Shown here one piece after another: positions 34,254-42,589 of a stretch of DNA of 64,000 nt. Position 1 is the stretch's first letter. The number at the start of each line of letters is the position of its first letter. Location of the stretch: positions 62,001-126,000 of the forward strand of contig CAMWBY010000011.1 in assembly GCA_947172645.1 (NCBI GenBank), in the 5' to 3' direction. Under the pieces are notes generated by a model. It had not been told where the DNA came from, searched no databases, and was given only the letters and a program-made list of their open reading frames with translations. The position numbers were made by a program, and so were the translations under genes. The DNA comes from an uncultured Lachnospiraceae bacterium. Its GTDB lineage: Bacteria > Bacillota > Clostridia > Lachnospirales > Lachnospiraceae.

Positions 34254-35141
34254 ATGTTCAAGCAAATCATGTGGAACAATCGATTCAACCTCGGTGTAGA
34301 TGTAATCGACCAGGCGCACCAGAGGCTTTTTTCTATTGTAAGCAGGCTGGTCGACCTCAATAAGGACACCGAGAAGCAGCAGCACGCATGCAAGGAGGGT
34401 ATTAAATACTTCAAGAGTTATACCCTGAAGCACTTCGCTGAGGAAGAGCGTTACATGCAGTCCATCAATTATCCCGGATATGAGATGCACAAGAAACTGC
34501 ACGACAATCTTAAGAACAACACGCTCCCCGCCCTGGAAGACGAACTGGAGGAATTTGATTATTCCGTGGAGTCCGTCCAGCACTTCATCGGCATCTGCGT
34601 CGGATGGCTCAACGGGCATATCATGATTGAAGACCGTGCCATCACCGGTAAGAATCCAAGCAAATGGGTCCATCAGCCGAATGAGGATATCACAGACTCT
34701 CTTGTCAGGGCAGTCCAGCAGGGCTTACAGGTTCTGTGCCAAGCGGACGCCCATCTCGTCAGCAAGCATTATGACGGGGTGGATTTTGCCTCCGGCCACG
34801 TGCTCTGTTACCGTTTAAACTATTCGTCCAAGACGAAAGAACACGTACAGCTTTATCTTGTTTTTGAAGAATCCCTCGTGCTGAAAACATTAAGGGAAAT
34901 TCTTGACTTACAGTTACACAAAGTAGACAAAACCGTCGTGGAGGCCATGAGAATGCTCTCGGAGCAGTTTGTCGCCTATCTGCACCAATTCTTCGTGCTC
35001 AAAACCAAATACATGCTTGACCGGATTGATGTGCAGACCTTCGACCAGTTCGCACGTAATTTTGACAAGGCTTACCCGCCCTACAGTCTTTTATTTAATG
35101 CGACAGACAAAGGGTATTTTGCATTATGCGTCAATACATAA
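34254..35141 (+). CDS. Bacteriohemerythrin fused to a CheX-like C-terminal domain
   Basis: 295 residues. The first 135 residues are a hemerythrin domain, with diiron ligands in DQAHQRLF, KHFAEEE, YEMHKKLHD and LNGHIMIED. Residues about 145-295 (DITDSLVRAVQQGLQVLC; VVEAMRMLSEQFVAYLHQFF) look like a CheX/CheC-type domain, by pattern only. GAGGAGG gives a clear start. An O2- or NO-sensing module linked to signalling is the likely role. Confidence 0.85.
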   Translation: MFKQIMWNNRFNLGVDVIDQAHQRLFSIVSRLVDLNKDTEKQQHACKEGIKYFKSYTLKHFAEEERYMQSINYPGYEMHKKLHDNLKNNTLPALEDELEEFDYSVESVQHFIGICVGWLNGHIMIEDRAITGKNPSKWVHQPNEDITDSLVRAVQQGLQVLCQADAHLVSKHYDGVDFASGHVLCYRLNYSSKTKEHVQLYLVFEESLVLKTLREILDLQLHKVDKTVVEAMRMLSEQFVAYLHQFFVLKTKYMLDRIDVQTFDQFARNFDKAYPPYSLLFNATDKGYFALCVNT

Positions 35142-35171
35142 GGGAGTGCGCTAAGCACTCCCATTATTTTG
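35142..35171 (+). terminator. Terminator after hemerythrin gene
   Basis: GGGAGTGC and GCACTCCC form a perfect 8-bp stem with GCTAA loop (35142-35162), followed by ATTATTTTG. The right arm includes the stop codon of the convergent LacI gene. Confidence 0.8.
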
Positions 35172-36131
35172 TAAATGGCATCCAAGCCTCACTTCCCTTA
35201 TGGCATTCTCTTTTTTCCCTAACAGGGCCATCAGCATCTGGACTGCAATTTCCCCGCTCTTTTCATAGGAATAATGAACCGTGAGAAGCGGAGGGTTCAT
35301 CAGGCGGGTAATTTCTGAACCGCCGTGCCCCGCCACAAGAATCTGCTCCGGAACCGCTATGCCCTGTTCCTGCAAGTATTGTACCGCTCCTACCGCCATC
35401 GTATCGCTGGCGCAGATGATACCGTCCAGGTCGCCGCATTTCCTGAGAAGCTCCCCGGCGCTGCTGTAGCCGGAAGCCACAGTAAATGCCGCCGTCACAA
35501 AATTTCCTGCAAGGTCTTCTAAACCCATATCGCATACGGCATCCCGAAACCCTCTGTAACGCTCCGCACCCGCCGCTTCGTCCTGCTGTATGGCGCCGAT
35601 ATACCCAATCTCCTTTCGTCCTTTTCCGATAACCGCCCGGGTAAGTTCATAAGTCGCATGGTAATCGTCATGGAACACGCAGCAGTATCCCGGCAGGTAC
35701 TGTCCCACAATCACCACCGGGACAGACAAGTTCTTCAACATATTTTTATGTTCCGTGGTAAACACCGTGGCGATAAAAATCACGCCGTCCACCTGCTTGT
35801 CACGGAAAGCCGCCAAGTATTCCAGTTCCTTCTCGGGGTCGTTCTGTGTCACCGCTAAGAGCATCCTGTATCTGCTTTCGTTTAATGCCGAAAGAATCCC
35901 TTCCACCATTTTGCTTACGGATGCAGATGCAATCTTCGGCGCAATGACGCCCACCATCTTCGTCTTTTTCGTCCGCAGCGTCTGCGCCTGCACCGACGGT
36001 CTGTATCCTGTCCTCTCTACTATCTTGCGGATTGCTTCACGCTTTTCCTCTGAAATATATCCATCGTTAAAATAACGCGACACCGCCGCCCTGGATACGC
36101 CCGCCATCTTTGCAATTTCTGCTATATTCAT
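35151..36131 (-). CDS. LacI-family transcriptional regulator
   Basis: 326 residues; HTH IAEIAKMAGVSRAAVSRYFN at 3-22, then an effector domain. It lies 55 nt downstream of the GH13 gene on the same strand and probably controls that gene. The start has GAGGGGCGG upstream. Its stop lies inside the hairpin that ends the convergent hemerythrin gene. Effector unknown; sucrose or a glucan fragment would fit. Confidence 0.92.
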   Translation of the reverse strand: MNIAEIAKMAGVSRAAVSRYFNDGYISEEKREAIRKIVERTGYRPSVQAQTLRTKKTKMVGVIAPKIASASVSKMVEGILSALNESRYRMLLAVTQNDPEKELEYLAAFRDKQVDGVIFIATVFTTEHKNMLKNLSVPVVIVGQYLPGYCCVFHDDYHATYELTRAVIGKGRKEIGYIGAIQQDEAAGAERYRGFRDAVCDMGLEDLAGNFVTAAFTVASGYSSAGELLRKCGDLDGIICASDTMAVGAVQYLQEQGIAVPEQILVAGHGGSEITRLMNPPLLTVHYSYEKSGEIAVQMLMALLGKKENAIREVRLGCHLQNNGSA

Positions 36132-36186
36132 ATATACCGCCCCTCATTTATATTACTTCACTTCTATATAAAAGAATCTCAGAAAT

Positions 36187-38031
36187 TTATGAGGAATGTT
36201 TCTTCATGAAATAATAAAATCCGTAAGCCGGTATATGAATCTCTCCCAAATCAGCCTTATTGCCCGAAATCAGGTCTGTATAACCGCCCTCCGCCTCATC
36301 AATCCGTACAGTCTTATCACTCTCGCTGAAATTGAACAGGCCATAAATTTTATCACCGTCGTAATGCCTTCCGATACACAATACGCTGCTTTCGCCGGTA
36401 TCCATCGTCCATGTGTCCGCATCCGACATAAATACTTTCTCGGATTTGCGAATCTGTTCCAACTTACCAAGCCCCCGGAACATCTTTCCTTCTACCGTAT
36501 TTACGTCTGCAATGTCCGCCGCCTTCTCCCAATTCATCGCACCGCGGTGGATATAGCGGGAATCCGGCGCTTTATCCGGGTCTTCCTTATATGTGTAATC
36601 ATTGACCTGCCCGATTTCATCACCGCTGTACAGCACGGGAATCCCCGACTGCATAAACATATATGCGTGGAGCATCAAGTCCTTCTGTATAGCCCGTTCC
36701 ATCGCCTCTTCGTCTTTCTCGAATCCGGCTTTCTCTATACCGCACATGGAAGCCGTCGTCCCGCAGAAGCGCGCGTCGCCTGTAACCGGGTCTGCATTGT
36801 ACAGCTCGCCGCGGCTGCAGCTTCCTCCCGCATAGCCCTGGAAATAATCATTCAAATATTTCTTGTGGGAGCGCTCTTCCATGCCTTCTTTCGCCAACGT
36901 CCCATAATCCAGCCCCCAGCCGATGTCATCGTGGCAGCGCAGATAATTTAGGAATACATATTCTTTCGGCAGCGCATTGACGATGTCAAGCTGCCTTTTT
37001 AACAGGCTCACATCCCTGGTTGCCACCGTATGCCATGTGGTCGCCATGGTCGTCACATTGTACAGCATATGACATTCCGGCTTCTCCACGGTACCGAAGT
37101 AGGGAACAACTTTCTCCGGCTCCATCACCACCTCGCCCAGGAGGAGCACGCCCGGACATACAATCTCCCCAATCATGCGCATCATGCGGACAATCGTATG
37201 TACCTGGGGAAGGTTCCGGCATGGCGTATTCAGTTCCTTCCATATGTAAGGCACCGCATCGATACGGATAATGTCGATTCCCCGGTTCGCCAAATAGAGG
37301 AAATTGTACATCATCTCGTTAAAAACCCTGGGATTTTTGTAATTCAAGTCCCACTGATAGGGATAGAAGGACGTCATCACATAATGGCCCGCATCCTCCA
37401 GCCAAGTGAAATTACCCGGCGCAGTTGTGGGGAACACCTGCGGTACCGTCCTCTCATACATGGCGGGTTCTTCTTCATTGTTGAAGAAAAAGTAACGGCT
37501 CATATATTCACCGTCGCCCTGGCGCGCTTTCTTCGCCCACTCATGGTCCTCCGAGGTATGGTTCATGACAAAGTCCATACAGACGTTGATTTCCTTCTTG
37601 TGGCAGGACGCCGTCAGGTCGTCCAGGTCTTCCATGGAACCTAATTTCTCCTGTACCTTACGGAAATCCGACACCGCGTACCCGCCGTCAGACCTGCCCG
37701 GCGTTGTGTCAAGAAAAGGCATCAAATGAATATAATTCACATTACACTTTTCCAGATAATCCAGTTTAGACTCCACGCCTTTCATATTGCCCGCAAAATT
37801 ATCAATATAGAACATCATCCCGAGCATGTCATTGCGCTTATACCATTCCTGGTCGGCCTCGCGCTTCAAATCCCTGGCCTTTAAATCCTTATTTCTTTCC
37901 TTGTCAAACTGCTGCATACGCTCGCATAACTCAGCAAACATGGAGCTATTGTCATATAGCTCCATGTACAGCCAACGCAGTTCATCATGATGTCTCTCCA
38001 GCCTCTGCTGGAATTTCCCCTTTTTACTCAT
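36187..38031 (-). CDS. GH13 enzyme, amylosucrase-like
   Basis: 614 residues. Helical N-terminal part (about 1-70), then the (beta/alpha)8 barrel. Motifs: DFVMNHTSEDHEW, IDIIRIDAVPYIWKE with the nucleophile Asp, LLGEVVMEP with the acid/base Glu, and NYLRCHDDIGW with the transition-state Asp. The CHDDIGW motif is typical of amylosucrases (GH13_4), which make glucan from sucrose, but trehalose- or sucrose-hydrolysing relatives cannot be ruled out. No signal peptide, so cytoplasmic. Followed by a LacI regulator. Confidence 0.88.
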   Translation of the reverse strand: MSKKGKFQQRLERHHDELRWLYMELYDNSSMFAELCERMQQFDKERNKDLKARDLKREADQEWYKRNDMLGMMFYIDNFAGNMKGVESKLDYLEKCNVNYIHLMPFLDTTPGRSDGGYAVSDFRKVQEKLGSMEDLDDLTASCHKKEINVCMDFVMNHTSEDHEWAKKARQGDGEYMSRYFFFNNEEEPAMYERTVPQVFPTTAPGNFTWLEDAGHYVMTSFYPYQWDLNYKNPRVFNEMMYNFLYLANRGIDIIRIDAVPYIWKELNTPCRNLPQVHTIVRMMRMIGEIVCPGVLLLGEVVMEPEKVVPYFGTVEKPECHMLYNVTTMATTWHTVATRDVSLLKRQLDIVNALPKEYVFLNYLRCHDDIGWGLDYGTLAKEGMEERSHKKYLNDYFQGYAGGSCSRGELYNADPVTGDARFCGTTASMCGIEKAGFEKDEEAMERAIQKDLMLHAYMFMQSGIPVLYSGDEIGQVNDYTYKEDPDKAPDSRYIHRGAMNWEKAADIADVNTVEGKMFRGLGKLEQIRKSEKVFMSDADTWTMDTGESSVLCIGRHYDGDKIYGLFNFSESDKTVRIDEAEGGYTDLISGNKADLGEIHIPAYGFYYFMKKHSS

Positions 38032-38140
38032 AATATGATACTTACCATGCCCTTCCTACAACCTGCCGGATACGGCCGCCGGCCGCAAATCCGCCGCTGT
38101 TAAATTCCATCCAACTTACACAAATCCCCTGTATGCTGCA

Positions 38141-38365
38141 TTAGCATACAAACGGAGCAATTTTTTCTGCTATTTCTTCATTTTTGGAATCATACCTCAA
38201 CGGAACCGGCCCCGTCAGGTCAAGCCCCATCACCCCAAGTATGGATTTCGCATCGACGACCCTATGTCCGGAACCCAGGTCAAAGCTTGAATCAAATTTG
38301 TCAATGATGTCTACGAACTTCCTGATTTGCTCAACGCTGTTGAATTTTACATTTACCTGCTGCAT
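38141..38365 (-). CDS. HPr-like protein without the catalytic histidine
   Basis: 74 residues, HPr length. The region VVDAKSILGVMGLDL matches the Ser46 region of HPr (AKSILGVMSL), so a site for HPr kinase may remain. The loop that should carry His15 (LHARPA in HPr) is absent: the N-terminus reads NSVEQIRKFVDIIDKFDSSF. It cannot act in the usual PTS chain; a Crh-like regulatory role is the inference. AAGGAGG precedes the ATG. Own promoter at 38414-38442. Confidence 0.82.
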   Translation of the reverse strand: MQQVNVKFNSVEQIRKFVDIIDKFDSSFDLGSGHRVVDAKSILGVMGLDLTGPVPLRYDSKNEEIAEKIAPFVC

Positions 38366-38413
38366 AGAATTTTCCTCCTTGCTTGTGTGGTATCGATTTC
38401 ATTTTGTACCACT

Positions 38414-38442
38414 ATCATATATGCAAGTTTTCCACTTGTAAA
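38414..38442 (-). promoter_or_regulatory. Promoter of the HPr-like gene
   Basis: TTTACA (38437-38442), 17-nt spacer, TATGAT (38414-38419). A palindrome lies upstream at 38487-38502. Confidence 0.65.
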
Positions 38443-38486
38443 TTGTCATTATTCATAATTTTTGAAAAATTTTTTTGTAAATTATA

Positions 38487-38502
38487 GTGAAATTGATTTC
38501 AC
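38487..38502. promoter_or_regulatory. 16-bp palindrome upstream of the HPr-like promoter
   Basis: GTGAAATTGATTTCAC pairs GTGAAAT with ATTTCAC around TG, centred about 50 bp upstream of the -35. Size and position fit an activator or repressor site. Confidence 0.4.
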
Positions 38503-38540
38503 ACTAATCCCCATTTCTGAGCGACTTGTCGCGAAGAGGC

Positions 38541-38563
38541 GACGCAAATTTGAGATTTGCGTC
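38541..38563. repeat. Intergenic hairpin GACGCAAAT/ATTTGCGTC
   Basis: Perfect 9-bp arms with a 5-nt loop just after the stop of the minus-strand gene at 38572. No T-run on either strand, so terminator function is doubtful. A smaller GCGAC/GTCGC hairpin lies beside it near 38521. Confidence 0.5.
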
Positions 38564-38571
38564 TGCCAACG

Positions 38572-39498
38572 TCATCTGTTCACGGAAACCGCCATCCTGT
38601 GATAGGTGTGCCTTACGCCCCGGATAGCGACAGAGTAAGCCATAATATTCTCCGGCAGCGCCATGCCCGGATACCCCGTATCCCCGATATGGTGGATATC
38701 TGTGCCCGCCATCTTACACATCAGCGCAATCCGCCTGACCGTATCCACGTCCGCGCCTTCCTGGGATGTCCCTATAGCCGTGATTGTCAGCGCTCCCTTC
38801 CCGTGCGCATAGGCAATCAGCTCCCGCACATACTCCATGGTAATGCCCGGCACAGTGCCGGGCGCCGGAAGCAATATGATATCCGCCCCCGCGTCGATAA
38901 ATTCGTCTATGTCTTCCTTCGTGATGATATTCTCGCCGCCCTCCCCGACAATGCCGGAGGCGTGCATCTTCCCTGCCGCAAGAATGAGCTTGTCTTTCAT
39001 CCCCGCCGATATGGCGCGCAGAGAGTCCGTGATGGCACGGTTGCTCACCCCGTTGCCCGGGTTTCCCGTCAACAGCACCATGTCCACGCCCATCTCATAA
39101 GCCCTGGCAGCATTCTCCGCCGTAGCCTTGCGCCCCGCAGACATCCGCCAAATCGTCCCGTCATTATCAGCCGCCATCTTTTCTTCCACAGGCTCCAGGT
39201 TAATCCCCACCATCCGCCCGGTCAGACGCTTTAGCTCCCTCACGGTTTCTTCCGGCGCGGTCTCCGGCAGTCCGTTCACCACCGGCGCGTCCACGTCGAA
39301 CATATTAAGCAACAATAAATCAGCGCCCATGGACGCCGCAAATTCGGCGTTGGTCACATCCGCCAGGACAGGCATGGTGACGCCGATACATTCACACGCA
39401 AGCACTCTTCCCTCGCTGCCGGCAATGGAGCTTAAGTAATCTTCTTTCGTAAATCCCCTAAGGTCCGACGCCGTACAGTCCAACATTCTTTTTGCCAT
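38572..39498 (-). CDS. DUF7916-like TIM-barrel protein
   Basis: 308 residues from ATG 39498 (GGAGGAG at 4 nt). Strand-loop pattern with GVTMPVLADVTNAEFAASMG, MVLLTGNPGNGVSNRAI, KLILAAGKMHASG and ADIILLPAPGTVPGIT indicates a (beta/alpha)8 barrel of the PEP-mutase or aldolase type; it resembles DUF7916 proteins found near PTS genes, from memory. Substrate not known. Follows the response regulator by 38 nt. Confidence 0.78.
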   Translation of the reverse strand: MAKRMLDCTASDLRGFTKEDYLSSIAGSEGRVLACECIGVTMPVLADVTNAEFAASMGADLLLLNMFDVDAPVVNGLPETAPEETVRELKRLTGRMVGINLEPVEEKMAADNDGTIWRMSAGRKATAENAARAYEMGVDMVLLTGNPGNGVSNRAITDSLRAISAGMKDKLILAAGKMHASGIVGEGGENIITKEDIDEFIDAGADIILLPAPGTVPGITMEYVRELIAYAHGKGALTITAIGTSQEGADVDTVRRIALMCKMAGTDIHHIGDTGYPGMALPENIMAYSVAIRGVRHTYHRMAVSVNR

Positions 39499-39536
39499 AT
39501 AACTCCTCCGTTCTTTATACTCTCGCGTAACCGTTC

Positions 39537-40262
39537 TCACTCTTCACAGTAATAGCCGAAATATCTTTCCCTCAGCGGCTGGTAAGCCCCTCTCGGCGGA
39601 TAGATTTTTTTCCCGTTGTCCATCTGCACTTCCTGCCGGCTGAGATTCTCGATATGTTCCATATTGACAATATAGGCAATGCCAATCCGGGTGAACTCCG
39701 GATACTGCAAAAGCATTCCGCATATTTCCGCCATGGTAATACGGACCATGCACTGTCTGCCGTCCAAGAAATAGAGACACTGCATCTTGCCCTGTGCCTC
39801 GCAACATACGATATCGTCTACAGCCACCCGCTGAATCCTGCCCTCAATCCGAAGTAAAAGATATTTCCTGCGTTCCTCTTGCGCTTCCTCGAAAAATTTT
39901 TCCAGTACAGGGAATAGCTTCGCCGCCGAAACAGGCTTCACAAGGTACTGCGCCGCTCCCACTCCAAAAGCGTCGAGTGCGTGTTCCTTAGATGTGGTGA
40001 GAAATAAAATCCTGCATGTGCTGCCCATTTCCCGCAGTTCCTTCGCCGCTTCGATTCCCATTTTATCCGGCATATAAATATCCATAATAACCAAATCCGG
40101 TTGACAGCCTTTCTCCCGGACCATGCCAAGCAGCCTGTCCGCACTGTCAAACCGTTCCACCTTGAAATCCACCTCGGCGTATTTCTTATCATACTCGACA
40201 AGCAGTTGTGCCGTTTTATCCAGTTCTGCCGCCTCATCGTCGCAGAGTGCAATCACATACAT
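39537..40262 (-). CDS. LytTR-family response regulator (B)
   Basis: 241 residues: receiver domain (1-120; IALCDDEAAE acidic pocket, phospho-Asp in LVIMDIYMPDK) and LytTR DNA-binding domain (about 140-240; YFDGRQC-type strands, RIGIAYIVNMEHIENL). Pairs with the kinase just upstream (32-nt gap). Paralogue of the regulator at 41650-42372. Confidence 0.93.
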   Translation of the reverse strand: MYVIALCDDEAAELDKTAQLLVEYDKKYAEVDFKVERFDSADRLLGMVREKGCQPDLVIMDIYMPDKMGIEAAKELREMGSTCRILFLTTSKEHALDAFGVGAAQYLVKPVSAAKLFPVLEKFFEEAQEERRKYLLLRIEGRIQRVAVDDIVCCEAQGKMQCLYFLDGRQCMVRITMAEICGMLLQYPEFTRIGIAYIVNMEHIENLSRQEVQMDNGKKIYPPRGAYQPLRERYFGYYCEE

Positions 40263-40294
40263 AGACGTCTCATCTCCATTACATTGTACTCTTA

Positions 40295-41635
40295 TTATAC
40301 GATATTGTGCTTCTCTTTGGAATCCTTATTCTGCGGAATGTTCATAATCAGGCGGAAAATAAACACGCCGTTATCATTCTTAAAGTCATACTCTCCTTCG
40401 AATTTCTCCGCCGTCTTGATGATGCTCATGACGCCAATCCCGCCGGTAGATTCCGGCTTAGGCTGCCCGTTCATAATCTCTGTTTCCAGTCTGCACGTAT
40501 TGCTGCAATAGATGACCAGTTTATTCTTCTTTTTCTTTATCATAAGATGGATGGAGCATTCTCTGTCCGTCGATTGCTTCTGAACCTCCATACACCCGTA
40601 AATGGCATTCTCGTAGGCGTTTGCCAAGATTGTAATTAAGTCAATATTGGGTATGGCCAGATTCTTGCTCAGCTTCACATCCATCGTGACCCCGATATGC
40701 GCTTTCCGCGCTCTCCCGGTATACGCCGCCAGGATATTGTTGACCGCGGTGTTTGCACAAATCGGTTCCGTAACGCCTACCTGGGTCTCTTCTCCATATT
40801 CCTGCAGATAATGCAGCAATTCTTCATTCTGCCCCCTGCGGGCATATTCCGCAATCACCGCATTATGGTGCCTCGCGTCATGGCGTATCCGCCTCCCGGA
40901 CTCCACAGATTCCTCAAGCAGCTCTATGTTCCGCTCCAACAGCCTGTGGTTCATCTGCATCAACTGATTTTCTTTCTGGTACTCCTTCTCCTTACCGATA
41001 TGCTGATATAGACGGAATACCAAGAACTGCAGCGCTCCCGTCAGAAAGAAATTCATAAAAATCTGAAAAAGCCTGTATGGCGTCTGTTCCGAAACATTCG
41101 GATTTAGTATAAACCCAATCCCGAAAAGTATACTGATAATCATAACGGTGATACTGACCTTATCCAGTTCATTTTCCATGTAATAATTAAACCCGCGGAT
41201 AGAACTCTTTATCTTCTTATCTATGAAAAACGCCATGGAAATAATCAACACAACACGTGTTATGATATCCGCCCATATATTTCCCCGAAAAAAAATCACG
41301 GCGACTTCAATCCCGCCAATCATAAATACCGCCAAAAGATAGAACGTAAGCGCCAGCTTATAAAGCGACAGCGTCACCGGGTCGCTGCTCATGAAAACAG
41401 AGAAAAAAGCGAAAAATATATACATCACAAAGGCCACCATTTTCACACAACTCTTCCAGTCCGCCACATACCAGATACATGCCACGCCGACGACTGCCAC
41501 GCTAAAACAAAGATACGCCGACAGCATCCTTTTCTTTCCATAACGCGGCTCGCTTATGAGCGAAAACAGCGTAATGGTTCCCGCAAGACTTATCGCAAAG
41601 CGAAGCATAGCTATCAATACAGAACCACCTAACAT
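40295..41635 (-). CDS. GHKL-type sensor histidine kinase
   Basis: 446 residues. Six to seven membrane helices fill the first 215 residues, then a coiled segment and the GHKL (AgrC-like) kinase: GRRIRHDARHHNAVI has the phospho-His, and NAYENAIYGC plus the Gly-rich STGGIGVMSI bind ATP. GAGGGAG precedes the ATG. It sits between two LytTR regulators, 14 nt after the first. The ligand is unknown; no AgrB or AgrD-like gene is adjacent. Confidence 0.93.
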   Translation of the reverse strand: MLGGSVLIAMLRFAISLAGTITLFSLISEPRYGKKRMLSAYLCFSVAVVGVACIWYVADWKSCVKMVAFVMYIFFAFFSVFMSSDPVTLSLYKLALTFYLLAVFMIGGIEVAVIFFRGNIWADIITRVVLIISMAFFIDKKIKSSIRGFNYYMENELDKVSITVMIISILFGIGFILNPNVSEQTPYRLFQIFMNFFLTGALQFLVFRLYQHIGKEKEYQKENQLMQMNHRLLERNIELLEESVESGRRIRHDARHHNAVIAEYARRGQNEELLHYLQEYGEETQVGVTEPICANTAVNNILAAYTGRARKAHIGVTMDVKLSKNLAIPNIDLITILANAYENAIYGCMEVQKQSTDRECSIHLMIKKKKNKLVIYCSNTCRLETEIMNGQPKPESTGGIGVMSIIKTAEKFEGEYDFKNDNGVFIFRLIMNIPQNKDSKEKHNIV

Positions 41636-41649
41636 AATAACTCCCTCTT

Positions 41650-42372
41650 TTAATCGTTATAATATGCAAAATACCTCTCAATCAAATGCTGGTAAGACCC
41701 CCTGGGCAGATAAATCCTCTTCCCGTCCTCCGTGCAAACCTCCTGTCTGTTGAGGCTCTCTATATGCTCCAAATTGACGATATAACTGCTTCCAACCCTG
41801 ACAAATTCCGGAAAAACACCGAGTAGTTCCTCCAACCCTGCCATGGTCATATGTAAAAGAAGCCTTTCTCCGTCCGTCAAATATACATACTGGAACTTTC
41901 TCTGCGCCTCACAGCACACAATCGCCTGCACCGCTACCCTGCACGCCCCGGTGTCTGTCTGCAACATCAGAAATTTCTTCGTTTCCCTGTCCAAATCTTC
42001 CAGAAGCTTGTCCATAAGTCTTGACAGGGCTTCCTCCAAAATCGGCTTGACCATATACTGTACCGCATCTACGCCGAAAGCCTCCAACGCGTAATCCGCC
42101 GACGCCGTGACAAAAACAATCCTGCACCTGCTCCCCATTTTTCTAAGCTGCTTCGACACCTCAATCCCATTTTGTTTCTGCATATAAATGTCCATAAACA
42201 GTATATCCGGCGCATACTTCTTCTTGTTTACCATACAGAGAAGCCTGTCTGCGCTCTCAAACCGGGTAACCGTAAAATCACAATCGGCGTGCCGCTCCTC
42301 ATATGTATGCAGCATGCTTTCCATAAGGTTCAGTTCCACAGGTTCGTCATCACAAATCGCTATCTGATACAT
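41650..42372 (-). CDS. LytTR-family response regulator (A)
   Basis: 240 residues from ATG 42372 (MYQIAICDDEPVELN). AGAGG is 10 nt upstream, whereas it abuts the ATG at 42381, so the shorter start is preferred. Receiver domain with phospho-Asp in ILFMDIYMQKQ and LytTR domain (RVGSSYIVNLEHIESL). First gene of the regulator-kinase-regulator set. Its leader holds a 13-bp tandem repeat and its promoter a C8 tract. Confidence 0.93.
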   Translation of the reverse strand: MYQIAICDDEPVELNLMESMLHTYEERHADCDFTVTRFESADRLLCMVNKKKYAPDILFMDIYMQKQNGIEVSKQLRKMGSRCRIVFVTASADYALEAFGVDAVQYMVKPILEEALSRLMDKLLEDLDRETKKFLMLQTDTGACRVAVQAIVCCEAQRKFQYVYLTDGERLLLHMTMAGLEELLGVFPEFVRVGSSYIVNLEHIESLNRQEVCTEDGKRIYLPRGSYQHLIERYFAYYND

Positions 42373-42391
42373 CTTGCCCATACCTCTTCTT

Positions 42392-42417
42392 CCAGTCATT
42401 CATTCCAGTCATTCATT
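42392..42417. repeat. Tandem 13-bp duplication in a 5' leader
   Basis: CCAGTCATTCATT occurs twice head to tail (42392-42404 and 42405-42417), immediately before the ribosome site of response regulator A. Confidence 0.8.
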
Positions 42418-42432
42418 CTGTATTCCGTTATC

Positions 42433-42466
42433 ATTATAAAAGACAAGGAAACGTTTTACCCCCCCC
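42433..42466 (-). promoter_or_regulatory. Promoter of the LytTR set with a G8 tract at -35
   Basis: On the minus strand TATAAT (42433-42438) has GGGTAA at the -35 position, after 17 nt. A run of eight G (42459-42466) overlaps the -35. A poor -35 suggests activation, perhaps by the LytTR regulator itself, and tract-length change could alter expression. Confidence 0.5.
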
Positions 42467-42545
42467 TCGGTACAATTTGCACTTTTGGGGGTATACTTTG
42501 CATCTGTTAAAAGCGCTTTCCCGTATGCAGATATTTTTTCTATAC

Positions 42546-42577
42546 AGGTAAAGAAAGCCAGAGACTGCTCTCCGGCT
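42546..42577 (-). terminator. Terminator after the hybrid kinase gene
   Basis: AGCCGGAGA and TCTCTGGCT form a 9-bp stem with one G-T pair and GCAG loop (42556-42577); TTCTTTACCT follows on the minus strand. Confidence 0.72.
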
Positions 42578-42589
42578 TCCCAATGTCCC

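Noticed and set aside
38541-38563. Terminator for the gene at 38572
   Set aside because: The stem is strong but no T-run follows on either strand; kept as a hairpin repeat only.
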